Source of the DNA: Hydnum rufescens UP504
Lineage: Eukaryota; Basidiomycota; Agaricomycetes; Cantharellales; Hydnaceae
Length of the DNA: 64,000 nucleotides
Reading direction: 5' to 3'
Assembly: GCA_014904985.1 (NCBI GenBank)
Contig: MU128930.1
Location: 124,001 to 188,000 of the forward strand
In this document: in pieces, positions 36,688-50,689 of the stretch
Layout of the letters: each line of letters opens with the position of its first letter
How positions within the stretch are numbered: position 1 is the first letter of the stretch
Position numbers and translations under genes: made by a program
The notes under the pieces: model-generated
Databases searched by the model: none
The model's input: only the letters and a program-made list of their open reading frames with translations
Told to the model about the DNA's origin: nothing

Positions 36688-37675
36688 CTATCGAATAGTC
36701 GTTTGTGAGGCAGCGCTCTTCTCCGCTAGACGATCGACAGGGGCGTCTGCGGCATTGGCTGCTGCCAGGTCTAGCTTAGTCCGTAGATCTTTGCGCGGAG
36801 TGCGTGTTTCGCCTTTGAATCCGATGTAGTATATTCGTGACGACTCTAATGAAGGGGACTCGGACTTTGCGGCAGAAAAGATCAATGAAAATTGGATCAT
36901 TTGGTGGTGCGATTGGGAGTCGAAAGGTAGCAACAGGCGAGTACGCATTCGTCCAACGATTGTTCAAGAGCCGCCAGGAATAAGGGGCAGGGACATGGAA
37001 CGGGGAGGAGCACAAAGTCAGAAAGTCGCCTTTTTATTATTATCCTTGGGAAATAGGCAGCACGCACGAAGAAGAGGGTGAGGGAATTGACGCTCGTGAA
37101 CGCAGCGACGCGTAATGGGTATTCGGTGACGCCATTCTCACCTTCGAGAATCGTCATATCTAGATGTGGTGTGATATCCTCGGCGTCGTCAAAGTCAATG
37201 CCTCTTGGGTAGTTTGCATAGATCCGAAGACGGTGGGGACATACTTCGCCCCGGGCTGACAGGATGACAAACGCAGGTCGTCAATGAGATTCGTTGCCCA
37301 TCCTTATATCCCTATAAGACTGGAGACATGATGGTTCCTTACCGGGCTTCAAGATCACGCTTCGCACTTTGACACTTTGCGTGAAGGGGACGTGTATAAT
37401 AAGCTATAGGCAAGAATTATTTTTCGAAGCTCGAAGGAAACAACGAATACCACATATACGCGTGGATGTATACTCACCTGGTCATCTACACCACTGTCTA
37501 CCCAACGATCCAACGACTCGCGATCATCCCAAGCCTTGATGAGCTCCTTTGCGTGCTCAGGTATGGTGAGATTCAGCCCGAACACATTGTCTTTATCGAT
37601 CACGGTGAAAAGAGTAGTCGTATCCGCAGAACCTGCCTCTTCAGCAGCCATTAATCCAACGTCACCATCCGCCAT
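36688..37675 (-). CDS. PITH-domain protein
   Basis: Four exons join in phase from MADGDVGLMAAEE at 37675 to the stop at 36688. The PITH domain (first seen as the proteasome-interacting C-terminal part of thioredoxin-like protein 1) is recognised by TLFTVIDKDNVFGLNL, AWDDRESLDRWVDSGVDDQL, IIHVPFTQSVKVRSVILKP, CPHRLRIYANYPRGIDFDDA, EYPLRVAAFTSVNSLTLFF and RIYYIGFKGE. There is no thioredoxin domain, so it resembles the stand-alone PITHD1 group. It ends in an Ala-rich tail. A proteasome-linked or cytoplasmic role is suggested by the family only. It is divergent from uS5m, with 164 bases between the ATGs. Reading is clean throughout. Confidence 0.85.
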
Positions 37676-37839
37676 GAATCCCAGGCTTGATAATATTACA
37701 ACAGGGAGAGCTGACCTTTCACACCCTGAAGTTATATAATCCGGGATTAACCGGATTTCTCCCCCCTCTTTCAGCAGATGTATGCTCGGACGCGCCTTGT
37801 GCTCCCCATCTCTCAAAAATGCGCTAAACGAGTGAAATT

Positions 37840-38991
37840 ATGCGTAGATCATCTGTTCCAGCTCTTTGTCGATATAAAACATCAGGGTCGTCACATGAAG
37901 AAGCCCAACCACCACCACCGAAACAAACAATCTCGCGACGCCCGCAGCGCAAGGCTGAACCATTTCATTGGCAGCCGATAAATCACGGAAAATCCGCTCC
38001 AAAATTACTACCAAAAGTCTCCGATTGGACAGAATTCCCTGATCTCTCGGCCCATGACGAACTCCTCGACCCCAAACATACTAGGGTCGTTCGATCCGGT
38101 CCTACGGGTCCTGTAGTGGGACGGTACACCCGATGGGCCCCATATGACGACCTCCAAGAACCCGAAGAAGACGAGGAGTTGGAAGACAACTCGTCGCCTC
38201 GTACCCAGATCCGTTCTGAAAAACGTGCTGTGGAGGACATCGACGAGGTCTGGGAGAAGGGGCGCAATGCGGCAGGGCGTAGTCAACGTGAAATGGAAGA
38301 AGATGAAGACGACGTGGCAGAGGAGGTAGAGGAGGAACCAACAGATGAAGAGGACTTGGACCCGGAACAGGAACAATGGAAACAGGAACGAGAAGCTGCA
38401 GATGCGCGCTTGCCCTATCCCCGTGCCGCAATCCGGGATCTCCATCGATATCCACTTATCGTCAAACGAGTCGTCCAACAAACACCCAAAGGTCGCATGG
38501 CCTCCTACTTTGCCATGGTCGCTGTAGGGAATGGAGAAGGTGTGATGGGGATTGGGCAAGGCAAAGACTCGGAGAGCACCGTTGCTGCAGAATCCAAGGC
38601 GTACACGGACGCCATCAAACGCCTAGACACGGTTGCTCGTTTCGAGGATCGGACCATATTTACTGAGGCCTACATAAAGCTAGGTTCAACCAAGATTACC
38701 ATGTGGCCTCGTCCAGCTGGCTTTGGCCTTGCCGTCAATCCATATATTCATCAGATCTGCAAGGCGGCAGGCATTCGTGACCTTAGTGCTAAAGTCATCG
38801 GCAGTCGGAACGGCATGCAGGTAGTCAAGGCGGTGACAATGCTATTGCATGGCGGAAGCACACCACTCGGGTTCGGTGACGGGGTTGGAGGGAAGGGCAG
38901 ACGGCTCGAGGCCAAAGAAGGCATTCGGCCACGTGAAGTAGTTGAGAGAGAGCGGGGGAGGAAACTGATCGAAGGCAGCGGTTGGTTATAG
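37840..38991 (+). CDS. Mitochondrial small-subunit ribosomal protein uS5m
   Basis: A single intronless exon of 383 codons from MRRSSVPALCRYK. The N-terminal 200 residues are a basic presequence-like start followed by a long acidic region (EEDEDDVAEEVEEEPTDEED). The S5 domain follows: an RNA-binding half with KGRMASYFAMVAVGNGEGVM and GIGQGKDSESTVAA, and a C-terminal half with STKITMWPRPAGFGLAVNP and DLSAKVIGSRNGMQVVKAV. This is the usual layout of fungal MRPS5. It would function in mitochondrial translation at the mRNA entry region of the small subunit. It is unusual here for lacking introns. The frame is clean. Confidence 0.9.
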   Translation: MRRSSVPALCRYKTSGSSHEEAQPPPPKQTISRRPQRKAEPFHWQPINHGKSAPKLLPKVSDWTEFPDLSAHDELLDPKHTRVVRSGPTGPVVGRYTRWAPYDDLQEPEEDEELEDNSSPRTQIRSEKRAVEDIDEVWEKGRNAAGRSQREMEEDEDDVAEEVEEEPTDEEDLDPEQEQWKQEREAADARLPYPRAAIRDLHRYPLIVKRVVQQTPKGRMASYFAMVAVGNGEGVMGIGQGKDSESTVAAESKAYTDAIKRLDTVARFEDRTIFTEAYIKLGSTKITMWPRPAGFGLAVNPYIHQICKAAGIRDLSAKVIGSRNGMQVVKAVTMLLHGGSTPLGFGDGVGGKGRRLEAKEGIRPREVVERERGRKLIEGSGWL

Positions 38992-39146
38992 CCAAGTACA
39001 CGTAGACTACAACATCGTAATGCATCACAAAAACACGTACACATGAGGGGAACAAGGTCAACATTACACTCGTAAATCGTGAAGATCGTAAACATTCAAA
39101 ATGAAGCAGAACGGAAAAGAGAGGTGGCCAGATATCATGAAACAAA

Positions 39147-42987
<3,841 letters not shown>

Positions 42988-43110
42988 CGGTTCGGTTCAA
43001 GTGCGGGGGTAAACCCCTAATAATGTGGGAAACCAGGCCTGCAGGAGCACTGCCACTAAGTCCGGCAACTTGCGGTTTTCGGCAGCCTCGCGTGCCTACT
43101 GTACGCGGAG

Positions 43111-43272
43111 TCAAATCACGCGCGATTTGGGTCCTCCACACTGGCGCTTACCGCTAAGCCATACTGCCCACCCGGAGAATGCTTGAAGAATCGTGAATAT
43201 GGCACCGGATACAAACTCGGTGCTTGCCGGGTTTGCGGCTTGAAGAATTTCCCGTCCTAACCTTTCTGTCAT
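43111..43272 (-). CDS. Possible small membrane protein or upstream exon
   Basis: A 53-codon frame starts with an ATG at 43272 and carries one strongly hydrophobic segment (FVSGAIFTILQAFSGWAVWL, about residues 20-39) after a polar start (MTERLGREILQAANPASTE). A GTAAGC donor-like site follows at 43150. It may be a small single-span protein, the first exon of the kinase gene, or chance. Family unknown. Confidence 0.3.
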   Translation of the reverse strand: MTERLGREILQAANPASTEFVSGAIFTILQAFSGWAVWLSGKRQCGGPKSRVI

Positions 43273-43456
43273 ACCTAGTTAGTTGTTAGATGCTCTGACG
43301 CATAGATCTCTCTTTCTCTCTTCTGACTAAAGGATCTGCCAGTAACTGATTTAAATATTACGAAGATATGGGTTTGGTAATACGAATGACGCGATTATTC
43401 AAGAACAACGTTGCGCATGACTCAATACGCACTCTACATCTTCGTTCCCTCCACCC

Positions 43457-43463
43457 TATAAAA
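43457..43463 (+). promoter_or_regulatory. TATA-like element of the ECM4-type gene
   Basis: TATAAAA lies 25 bases before the ATG at 43488, preceded by a C/T-rich stretch. The distance implies a very short 5' leader if this element is used. Confidence 0.4.
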
Positions 43464-43487
43464 CACTCTGCAACTGCACCACCTACA

Positions 43488-44798
43488 ATGACCGAACCCC
43501 ATGGTATCCTCAAATGGGCCTCTCCTAATGGCTGAATTCCGCGTGCAGCGTCAACATTCAGGGATTTCATTGCTAAGGATGGGGTGTTCGCTCCGGAGAA
43601 GGGTCGCTACCACCTTTATGTGCGTCCACACAGCTGTATATCCTCATGCAATAAATGATACTGAACTAGTTGTATCTAGGTATCGCTCGCCTGCCCTTGG
43701 GCACATCGTACGCTGATCGTACGCAAGCTCAAGGGCCTTGAAGATTTGATCGGCAAGTTTTTTTATCCTAGGGGACTTGCAGCTACCTCACCTCATTATG
43801 GGGTAACTTAGGCGTGACAGTCGTTTCGCCCCACTTGGGCGAACTTGGGTGGCCATTTGCTTCGTCGCACCAATTTCCAGGAGCAGAAACTGACCCACTC
43901 CACCCGGCTTACAAGCACCTCAGGGAGCTTTACCTCGGCGTGAATCCGGACTACAGTGGCCGGTAGGTCCCTTCCTACTTTATACAATATTGCTCAAGCC
44001 GATTTGTTTGCATGTATTTTGGTTACGTGCAGTTTTACGGTTCCTGTTCTATGGGATAAGAAGCTTGAGACGATCGTCAACAACGAGAGTTCGGAGATCA
44101 TTCGCATCTTAAACGCTGGGTTTAATGATTTTCTCGAGCACGGTTCCCAGAAAGACTTGGATCTATATCCCAGCTCCCTTCGCTCCGAGATTGACGAGCT
44201 GAATGCATGGGTGTATGACACAGTGAACAGTTAGACTTGATTTGTGAACCTCATGTCCCGCTCTCTGACCACGCCTCGTTGCGTAGATGGAGTATACAAG
44301 GCTGGCTTCGCCACCACTCAAAGCGCGTACGAAGATGCCATCCATCCACTGTTCGCTTCGCTTGATAGGCTAGAGAAGACCCTCGAAGGGAAGGAATACC
44401 TCGTCGGTAACACGCTTACTGAGGCAGATGTCAGATTGTACACGACGATAATCCGATTCGATCCTGTGTACCATGGTCATTTCAAGTGCAATCTTGGCTC
44501 CATTAGGGTTCGACAAGTTGAATTCCTGTTTGGACTTGGTGCTAATTCGCACTTGTGTCCTACAGCACAATTATCCGAACATCAATCGCTGGTTGAAAAA
44601 CCTGTATTGGAAGAACCCAGCCTTCAAGGCCACCACTGATTTTAACCACATCAAGGTCCATTATTACTGGTCCCATGCCCAGGTTCGCATGTCTGAAGGT
44701 TTATGTTTCCCTTTATTTATTTGGTCTGACATTCGCAATAGATTAACCCCACGAGAGTTGTGCCATTGGGACCAAAGGAAAACATTGAGCCGCTTTAA
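43488..44798 (+). CDS. Omega/Xi-class glutathione transferase (ECM4 type)
   Basis: Reads MTEPHGILKWASPNG, then APEKGRYHLYVSLACPWAHR (catalytic Cys in CPWA), TLIVRKLKGLEDLIG, VTVVSPHLGELGWPF, FTVPVLWDKKLETIVNNESS, EIIRILNAGFNDF, LNAWVYDTVNNGVYKAGFAT, LEGKEYLVGNTLTEADVRLY, RFDPVYHGHFKCNLGSIR, YPNINRWLKNLYW, ATTDFNHIKVHYYWSHAQIN and the end GPKENIEPL. These are the landmarks of glutathionyl-hydroquinone reductases. Product: cytoplasmic detoxification and redox of quinones. Intron 43753-43811 has a GC donor (GCAAGT). A TGA at 43533-43535 interrupts the first exon right after SPNG. The surrounding 45 bases could be removed as a GT-AG intron in frame, although they encode the conserved GILKWAS. Confidence 0.85.
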
Positions 44799-45211
44799 AG
44801 CATTTGTTTGGAGTGTACAGTAGCATCGTGTGCAAACATAGTGTAACCGTGGAATCATGGATTTGATTTGTGCACTCTAGTGCATGGCTAGCCAGATCCG
44901 CTACGCATATGCCAGGAGTCTGAGCCTTTGTTGAAGTGATGTGAGACTCTATGCGCTCTGGCGAACTCAAAATGTTGGTCAAGGGATACCCTACGCGAAT
45001 TCAAGTTTTTCAGCATGCACGCTAGTCCGGGGGTGTCCATAGATTAGATGTCACGACGCGAAAGCTGGGATTATCGTGGAAATTCGCACCGCTTCCATCC
45101 GGCACTGCGCACTCTAATCATCCTTGCAAACTCGCCGCGCAGGTTGCACCGTGTTTGTATCTCTAGAGCTCGCGATTCGTTGACTGGATCGTTCTTTGAT
45201 ACTTCTCAAGC
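44799..45211. other. Spacer between ECM4-type and HAD genes
   Basis: About 0.4 kb without a recognised feature. It presumably holds one 3' and one 5' region. Confidence 0.4.
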
Positions 45212-46459
45212 ATGGCTACCGATTCCGTGCCAAAGAGCACGCTGCCATATCCCTCTTTGTACAAGGATGCACAGTTCGTGGTGTTGTCGGACTGGTGAGG
45301 TTTCGCGATATTGCTACGGATTATTATAACCCTTCTCTGGTGACATCGTGAAGGGATGGCACGATCACGAATTTCGATTCAAACGACTGTTGAGTCCTGC
45401 GTCTCGATCTTGATAGGCCCCTAGTATCTGGCTCGTTTACATATCCTACCTAGATCTTACTGATAACTTGGGCTTCGGACAGCAGAAAACGGTACATTCG
45501 TGCTCCTTTTTCGTTCTGCTCCCGAACATTATCTCTAAATCTGTGGGACCTAGGCGGGACCTGAATATTGAGATCTTACAAGGACACATCACGTTCCGTG
45601 ATGCCTTTAGATCTATGCTCGAGAGTGTCCCCACCCCTTTCGATGAGTGTGTGAGGGTCCTGAAGAACAGTGGGTGTTGTGATGTCATCTTTCCATTTAT
45701 CCATCACCTCTCCTGTAAATGATCGTGATTGATATACTGACTCTCTGGATCGGAAGACATTACCCTTGATCCTGGATTCGAAGAGTTCTTCAAGTGGTGC
45801 AAGGACAACGGTGTGCCGGTTATCATCGTCTCGTCGTCTGTAGTGGCACTTTCCCATTCCGATCCAATTTCAACTGACAATGCGTTCCCCCGATCCACAG
45901 CGGAATGGCGCCCTTGATACGCGGAGTCCTGTCGAACCTGATCGGAGAAGAATATGCGAAGACAATAGATATAATTTCCAACGAGGTGGACCTGAAGGCC
46001 GATGGCTCGTGGTCCATAAAATTCCGCCATCCTGACAGGTGGGGAATTTGTGGGTCTTCAACAAGCCAAACCAGTGCTTAATCTCCCACCAGTGGATTCG
46101 GGCACGATCAAGTCTCAGGCGATTTTGCCTTACCGGGAATTAACCCACCGTCCCACGCTCTTCTTTTTCGGAGACGGGGTCTCCGGTGCGTATACTTGGC
46201 TGTGCACAGGAGAATGTACTCTAACGTACCCACAGACATGTCCGCTGCCCGACACGCGGATGTCCTATTTGTGAAAAATGACAAACCGGAGGGACAGAAT
46301 GATCTGGCGGCATATGTCAAAAAGGAGGGGATCAAGCACATCTTGTTTAAGGAATTTTCAGACGCCCTTCCCATCGTGCAGAGTGTAGTGAGGGGTGCAG
46401 CCACGGTCGATCAAGTACTCGAAGAGGGCAGGCACAAGGCTGCGTCGAGTATCATTTAA
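45212..46459 (+). CDS. HAD-superfamily phosphatase (phosphoserine-phosphatase-like)
   Basis: Exons from MATDSVPKSTLPYPSLYKDA give QFVVLSDWDGTITNFDSND (HAD motif I, DxDGT variant DWDGT), LTDNLGFGQQK, LNIEILQGHITFRDAFRSML, FEEFFKWCKDNGVPVIIVSS (motif II), LIGEEYAKTIDIISNEVDL, ILPYRELTHRPTLFFFGDGV (motif IV, GDGxSD completed across an intron), SAARHADVLFVK and a C-terminal helix ending AASSII. The family includes fungal small-molecule phosphatases; the substrate is unknown. The frame breaks twice by an apparent extra base: near 45490 in an AAAA run at an exon end, and at 46106-46112 in GATCAAG, where GHDKSQAIL is expected. Cytoplasmic location is assumed. Confidence 0.8.
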
Positions 46460-46790
46460 AGCACCCTTTTGTCGAACACATTAAAGTCATTCAATGGAAC
46501 CACATGAAAGAGTTTTATTTAATATTGGGCCACTGTGGCCGACGGCAAATCCCGCGTGCCTTGAAGTCGGAATCGTCTTTGCGCGCGCGTTTTTGTTGTT
46601 CCCCTTCATAAGGGTAGGATTCTCGTCTCACTTTCACCGCCTTATTTTCTGACATCGTTCTCATTCCGACACGCGCAAGGCACGACCTTGATAATATATG
46701 ATTGCTGCTTAGCTATTTTCTCCAGCTTTTCGACGAGTGACAGCCGCTTCTCTCAAAGTGGTCGCCCTCACTGCTGACCACGCCTGGGGC
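46460..46790. other. Spacer before Ser/Pro-rich gene
   Basis: About 0.33 kb, AT-rich on the left and without recognised genes. Confidence 0.35.
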
Positions 46791-49700
46791 ATGGTTTCTA
46801 CGTATTCAGAGTCAAGACTTTCCCGTTTGGCTGGCTTCATTCGGTCTCCTTTTCGACCTGCTCCATCTCCAACATCAGATCCGGATTGGTATGTGCCGTA
46901 TAACGGACCCATTGAACGGCCCAAGTCGTCATATGCGTTCCTACACGATCCATTTGAGCGGGGCCGGTCTACTATCAGTTCCTCTATCCTCAGTCCCTCA
47001 CTTCAGGCCGAGAGCTCCAACAGAGATGCGCAAAGCTTGAGAACGTCAGGTTCTCAGCGCGTTACTTCCTCTCGACGCTCCTCAAAATCACAAGCCAAGG
47101 CGCCCCCATCCTTTATTTCTCTTGATACAGGTGGTATAGGCCAATCCCCTGCCCCTGTTGCGAACGCACCTCCCCCCCAACGTCAAAGAGAATCGAATCG
47201 CTCACAAAAAGAACAATCTCCCCCTCGCGATATTGGTGCATACTACCATCCCTACAACCCCCATGGGATCGCCGTCTTTGCCTCCCGGAACAGCGATCTC
47301 CATCGTCTGACATCCGCACTTCCATATTTGACAGTCCAGTGACTTCACTAGAAATGCGTCTAGATCACCCGTACTCCGCTTCAGTTACTGGGCCGGATTT
47401 TCGTACTTCCCTCACAGATGACCCGCCCCGGCGCACCAGGGGCATATCAGGCCGTCCACGTGCTGCAACCGCTCGCCCAGATTTTGCTGGGTCAAATAAA
47501 GCCCCAGATCAAGATCGATCTCAGGGCCGTAATCGTAGCGAAGTCCGCTTTGAGGGTCGAGGGCCATATCATCTCCCTATGGCCAAATCACGTTCCACCC
47601 CGCAAAATCTTTCTCAATCTACCCGGAAAGAACCATCCTTTGCCATTCCCTCTCATCCGTATGCTACTTCACCCTCCCCAAAAACACCCTCGGCAAAGCC
47701 CCCATTCCCGTCAAGTCACCTAATGTGTTGCAGAGACTCCGGGCGTCAGCCTCGGCTCCGAATCTTTTCACTCAAGCTGCTTCCTTTTCCCGACACTCTA
47801 AACTTCCTCCCAAGTTAGATTCGGTTCCCAAATTTCATCCCCCAGTGCATGAGCACCCACTCTCACTCTCTCCTGAATCCACGATCCTTGCAGTTGTTGA
47901 TCCTCGACCTCGATTTGTAGCTTCAATTACTGGAGCAAACGACATCCCCCAGTCCCCCTACACCCTTGGGCGACCATCCTTCACCACATATGACTATGAG
48001 TTGGGTGCGCTCCCCAAGTGCTTTCCTCCATATTCCAAGACCAAAGACACCCTCACAGTCCCTGACTTGCCCAAGACCGGCGACCTTCTTATGCAATTCA
48101 TGCAAGATGATGCATTGCTTGCTGCAGAGAGGGCCAAATGGGCTTCTCGAGCTCAAAATAGTTTCGGTAATAAGCGTAGTCGCTCGCTAAGCACTCGGAG
48201 CATGCATCACCAGATTCGACGGTCACGGTCAGCCAATGCAATGTCCGGTACAGCGTCGCATGAAGCAGAGGAGGGTTTGATTGTCGATGTTGGGACGACA
48301 TATACTCATTCGTCTACTGCTCCTTCTCATCAGACCAGCCTCAAATATATTGCCGCCACCGCGTTTGGGCATGGTCATTCTCCCAAGGTCTCTATTGATA
48401 ATTCTGGAGTGACTTCTCTCGGTACGTGGTCCACCGGGACCATTCCTCCTATCGGAGTCACAAGCCAACCGTACCATTCCCACACGAGCCACTCCCGCAC
48501 AAGTAGTGAGAGCAAGCGAAAATCTGGGCATAAACAGAAGGATAGCGGTCGGGGGGTCTTCGAAGCTGTAATTGGGTGCGTATCATCTGGTGCATGCGAA
48601 ACCTCACCCGAACGGACCCAGACGCGGGAAGAATCCCCCCCAGTCCTAGATGTCAAACCGACACCGCCCAGTCCCCAAATATCTGAGGCAGCGCTCGCTG
48701 TTGAGCAACGCATCGGAATAGCGCTGTCGACTCCGCCCACCACGTTGGAAGGTCAAATGTATCCTCCCTTTGCTGGCACCGCGTCTTCGCCCCACTGAAG
48801 GCGGGTCCACATCCTTCATCTCCAGTCACTGCTATTTTCCCCGATTACAGAGACAACGTGAGCAAGCATCGACTCCCTCCCCAAGTCCATGCACATAAGC
48901 GGTCTCTTAGCGCGGGGAGTGCTCCTACCGCTCTTGTGTCTAAGCAATCGTCCCCATCAGCGAAACCATACTTTTCATCATCGACGCCACCCAGGAAGGA
49001 ATCATCTGCCTCGTCACATCCATTTGTGGAGGCTGCCATTAAGGATTCTCGGCCAGCGTCGGGATTGTTGCAAGCATACTTCGAGGATGCTGTGATTGCT
49101 TCAACGTCTGTGACTACTAGGTTTGGGCGACCAAATTCCGGCGGTCCCATTTCCCACCTCGAAAGACTAGCAATCATCGAGCCAAATTCTCCGATCCCTC
49201 AGGACATAGGTGATGATCCCGAATCTCCCACGCCGAAGACGCTAGGCGAACCGCACCCTGAAGTCAGCGAGCGTCGTTCGCCGACTCCGCGTCCTCTCAG
49301 TCGTTTGGGCTTGTATCTGAGCCCTGCTGACAACAACGTACCACCTGGCCCTCGCCCCAAACGTTGGGAAAGAAGTAACCGGCGCTCTCTGTCTCTTTCC
49401 GACTTTAGCAGTGCACTGCGCGAAAGTGAGCAAGCCCCCCTCCATAAACGATCGGTCTCTGAGCATGTCGATCGCCATGATGCCCTCACCCCTCCACGCA
49501 ACGACGTCGATAGCTCATTAGCATCTAGTCCTCAACCCGATGTGCTCATTGGCGAATTGGACGATTTAGAAAGCTTCCGAGATCTATTCTATCGACCCGA
49601 GAGATCAAGTGCGTTGACTGCTTATACCGCAGATAGTGAAGTCCATAGGAGTGCCACTGCATCTGCTTTCTGGGGGGTCGTTAGTCCAACACTTGTGGGC

Positions 49701-50235
49701 GATGGAATTAATTGGAGTGAGAGTGTGGATCCAAGCTCCAGTGTTCATGATTTACCACAAGACGAAGCAGCGTCGCCGTCTCGTAATCCAAGCGAAGGCC
49801 CCCTCACTGCTGGTCCTCATAATGGTGAGCTTACTACCCTTATGGAGATAGCTTTGACCTCTGATTTATATTGCTTTAGGGCCTCTGCACCTGTACCAAA
49901 TTGACACCTCATTGCCAAGTATTCGAGGCAGTCAGCATCGACACTCCAGCACCCCCGTCATTGAGCATTCTGAGACCCTCGAAGCCGAAATCATGGAGGC
50001 CACGCACGTACGCGTAGCTAGACCTCATTCCTTCTTACTCCCTCCTTCGGCCCAGGTGGAGTATTCTTCCAACCCGCCTTCTGCGACAGATGTGTCAGAT
50101 TCGGACATTGGAGTGCGGTTGTCCCAATTCACGAACGCATCCACAGAACGCATGTCTAATATCATCCTCGACTTCCCCACACCTCCCGAAATCACCGCGT
50201 CTCCCGTCGTTCTCGAATCTTATTTTCCTAGTTGA
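46791..50235 (+). CDS. Uncharacterised Ser/Pro-rich disordered protein
   Basis: A long coding stretch beginning MVSTYSESRLSRLAGFIRSP and ending FPTPPEITASPVVLESYFPS. Almost the whole product is low-complexity Ser/Pro/Thr with basic patches. Recurring features are short SP/TP sites (potential kinase targets), an NVLQRLRASASAPNLFTQAA block (about 47722), RSRSLSTRSMHHQIRRSRSA (about 48170), and an acidic patch LIGELDDLESFRDLFYRPER (about 49545). I do not recognise a domain. The last intron (49825-49879) is a standard GT-AG. The reading frame changes at about 47230-47300, 47670-47690 and 48790 without splice signals, so either small indels or unseen introns are present. It could be more than one gene. 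Confidence 0.5.
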
Positions 50236-50689
50236 TCTAATGATCACGAGGATATCCCCCGAACCCTCCGTCATCGTCCTTCCATTTTTCTGATTTGGAG
50301 GATCTTGTGCCTGGAATGTCCGAAGCGGGACTTTCTTGACCGTCTTTTATTGGCGACCCAACCAAGTCTCGCCGTAACCTTTGCTTTTGCTTTGCTTGCA
50401 TTTCGTCTTCCATCCCGAACCCAGAGTGGACAACCACAATCTTTGCACCTTGCCTGACTTATTCTTCAGAGTTCTTATCTTGAGTATTTCTATGCACTCA
50501 CTTGTGCAACCTGGACTATACATACATACATATATTACTTATACAAAATTCGAGAATACAGTACTGCGGAACACACAACAGCAAGATAACGGTGCAGGAA
50601 TATCGAACCATGATTCATTCGTTGTACACCGTGAGCTGATCACAAATCGTCCATTCAGCACGGGGAGAGATGAACAACTATCAACTATG
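50236..50689. other. Convergent spacer
   Basis: Lies between the 3' ends of the Ser/Pro-rich gene and SMC1. It may contain the last few SMC1 codons after a final intron. Nothing else was seen. Confidence 0.35.

Noticed and set aside
43085..43175. tRNA-like sequence on the minus strand (GCTTAGCGGTAAGC resembling a D arm, GATTTGACTCC resembling a T loop)
   Set aside because: No seven-base acceptor stem, no proper anticodon stem and loop, and the T stem does not pair. It overlaps a possible small coding exon.
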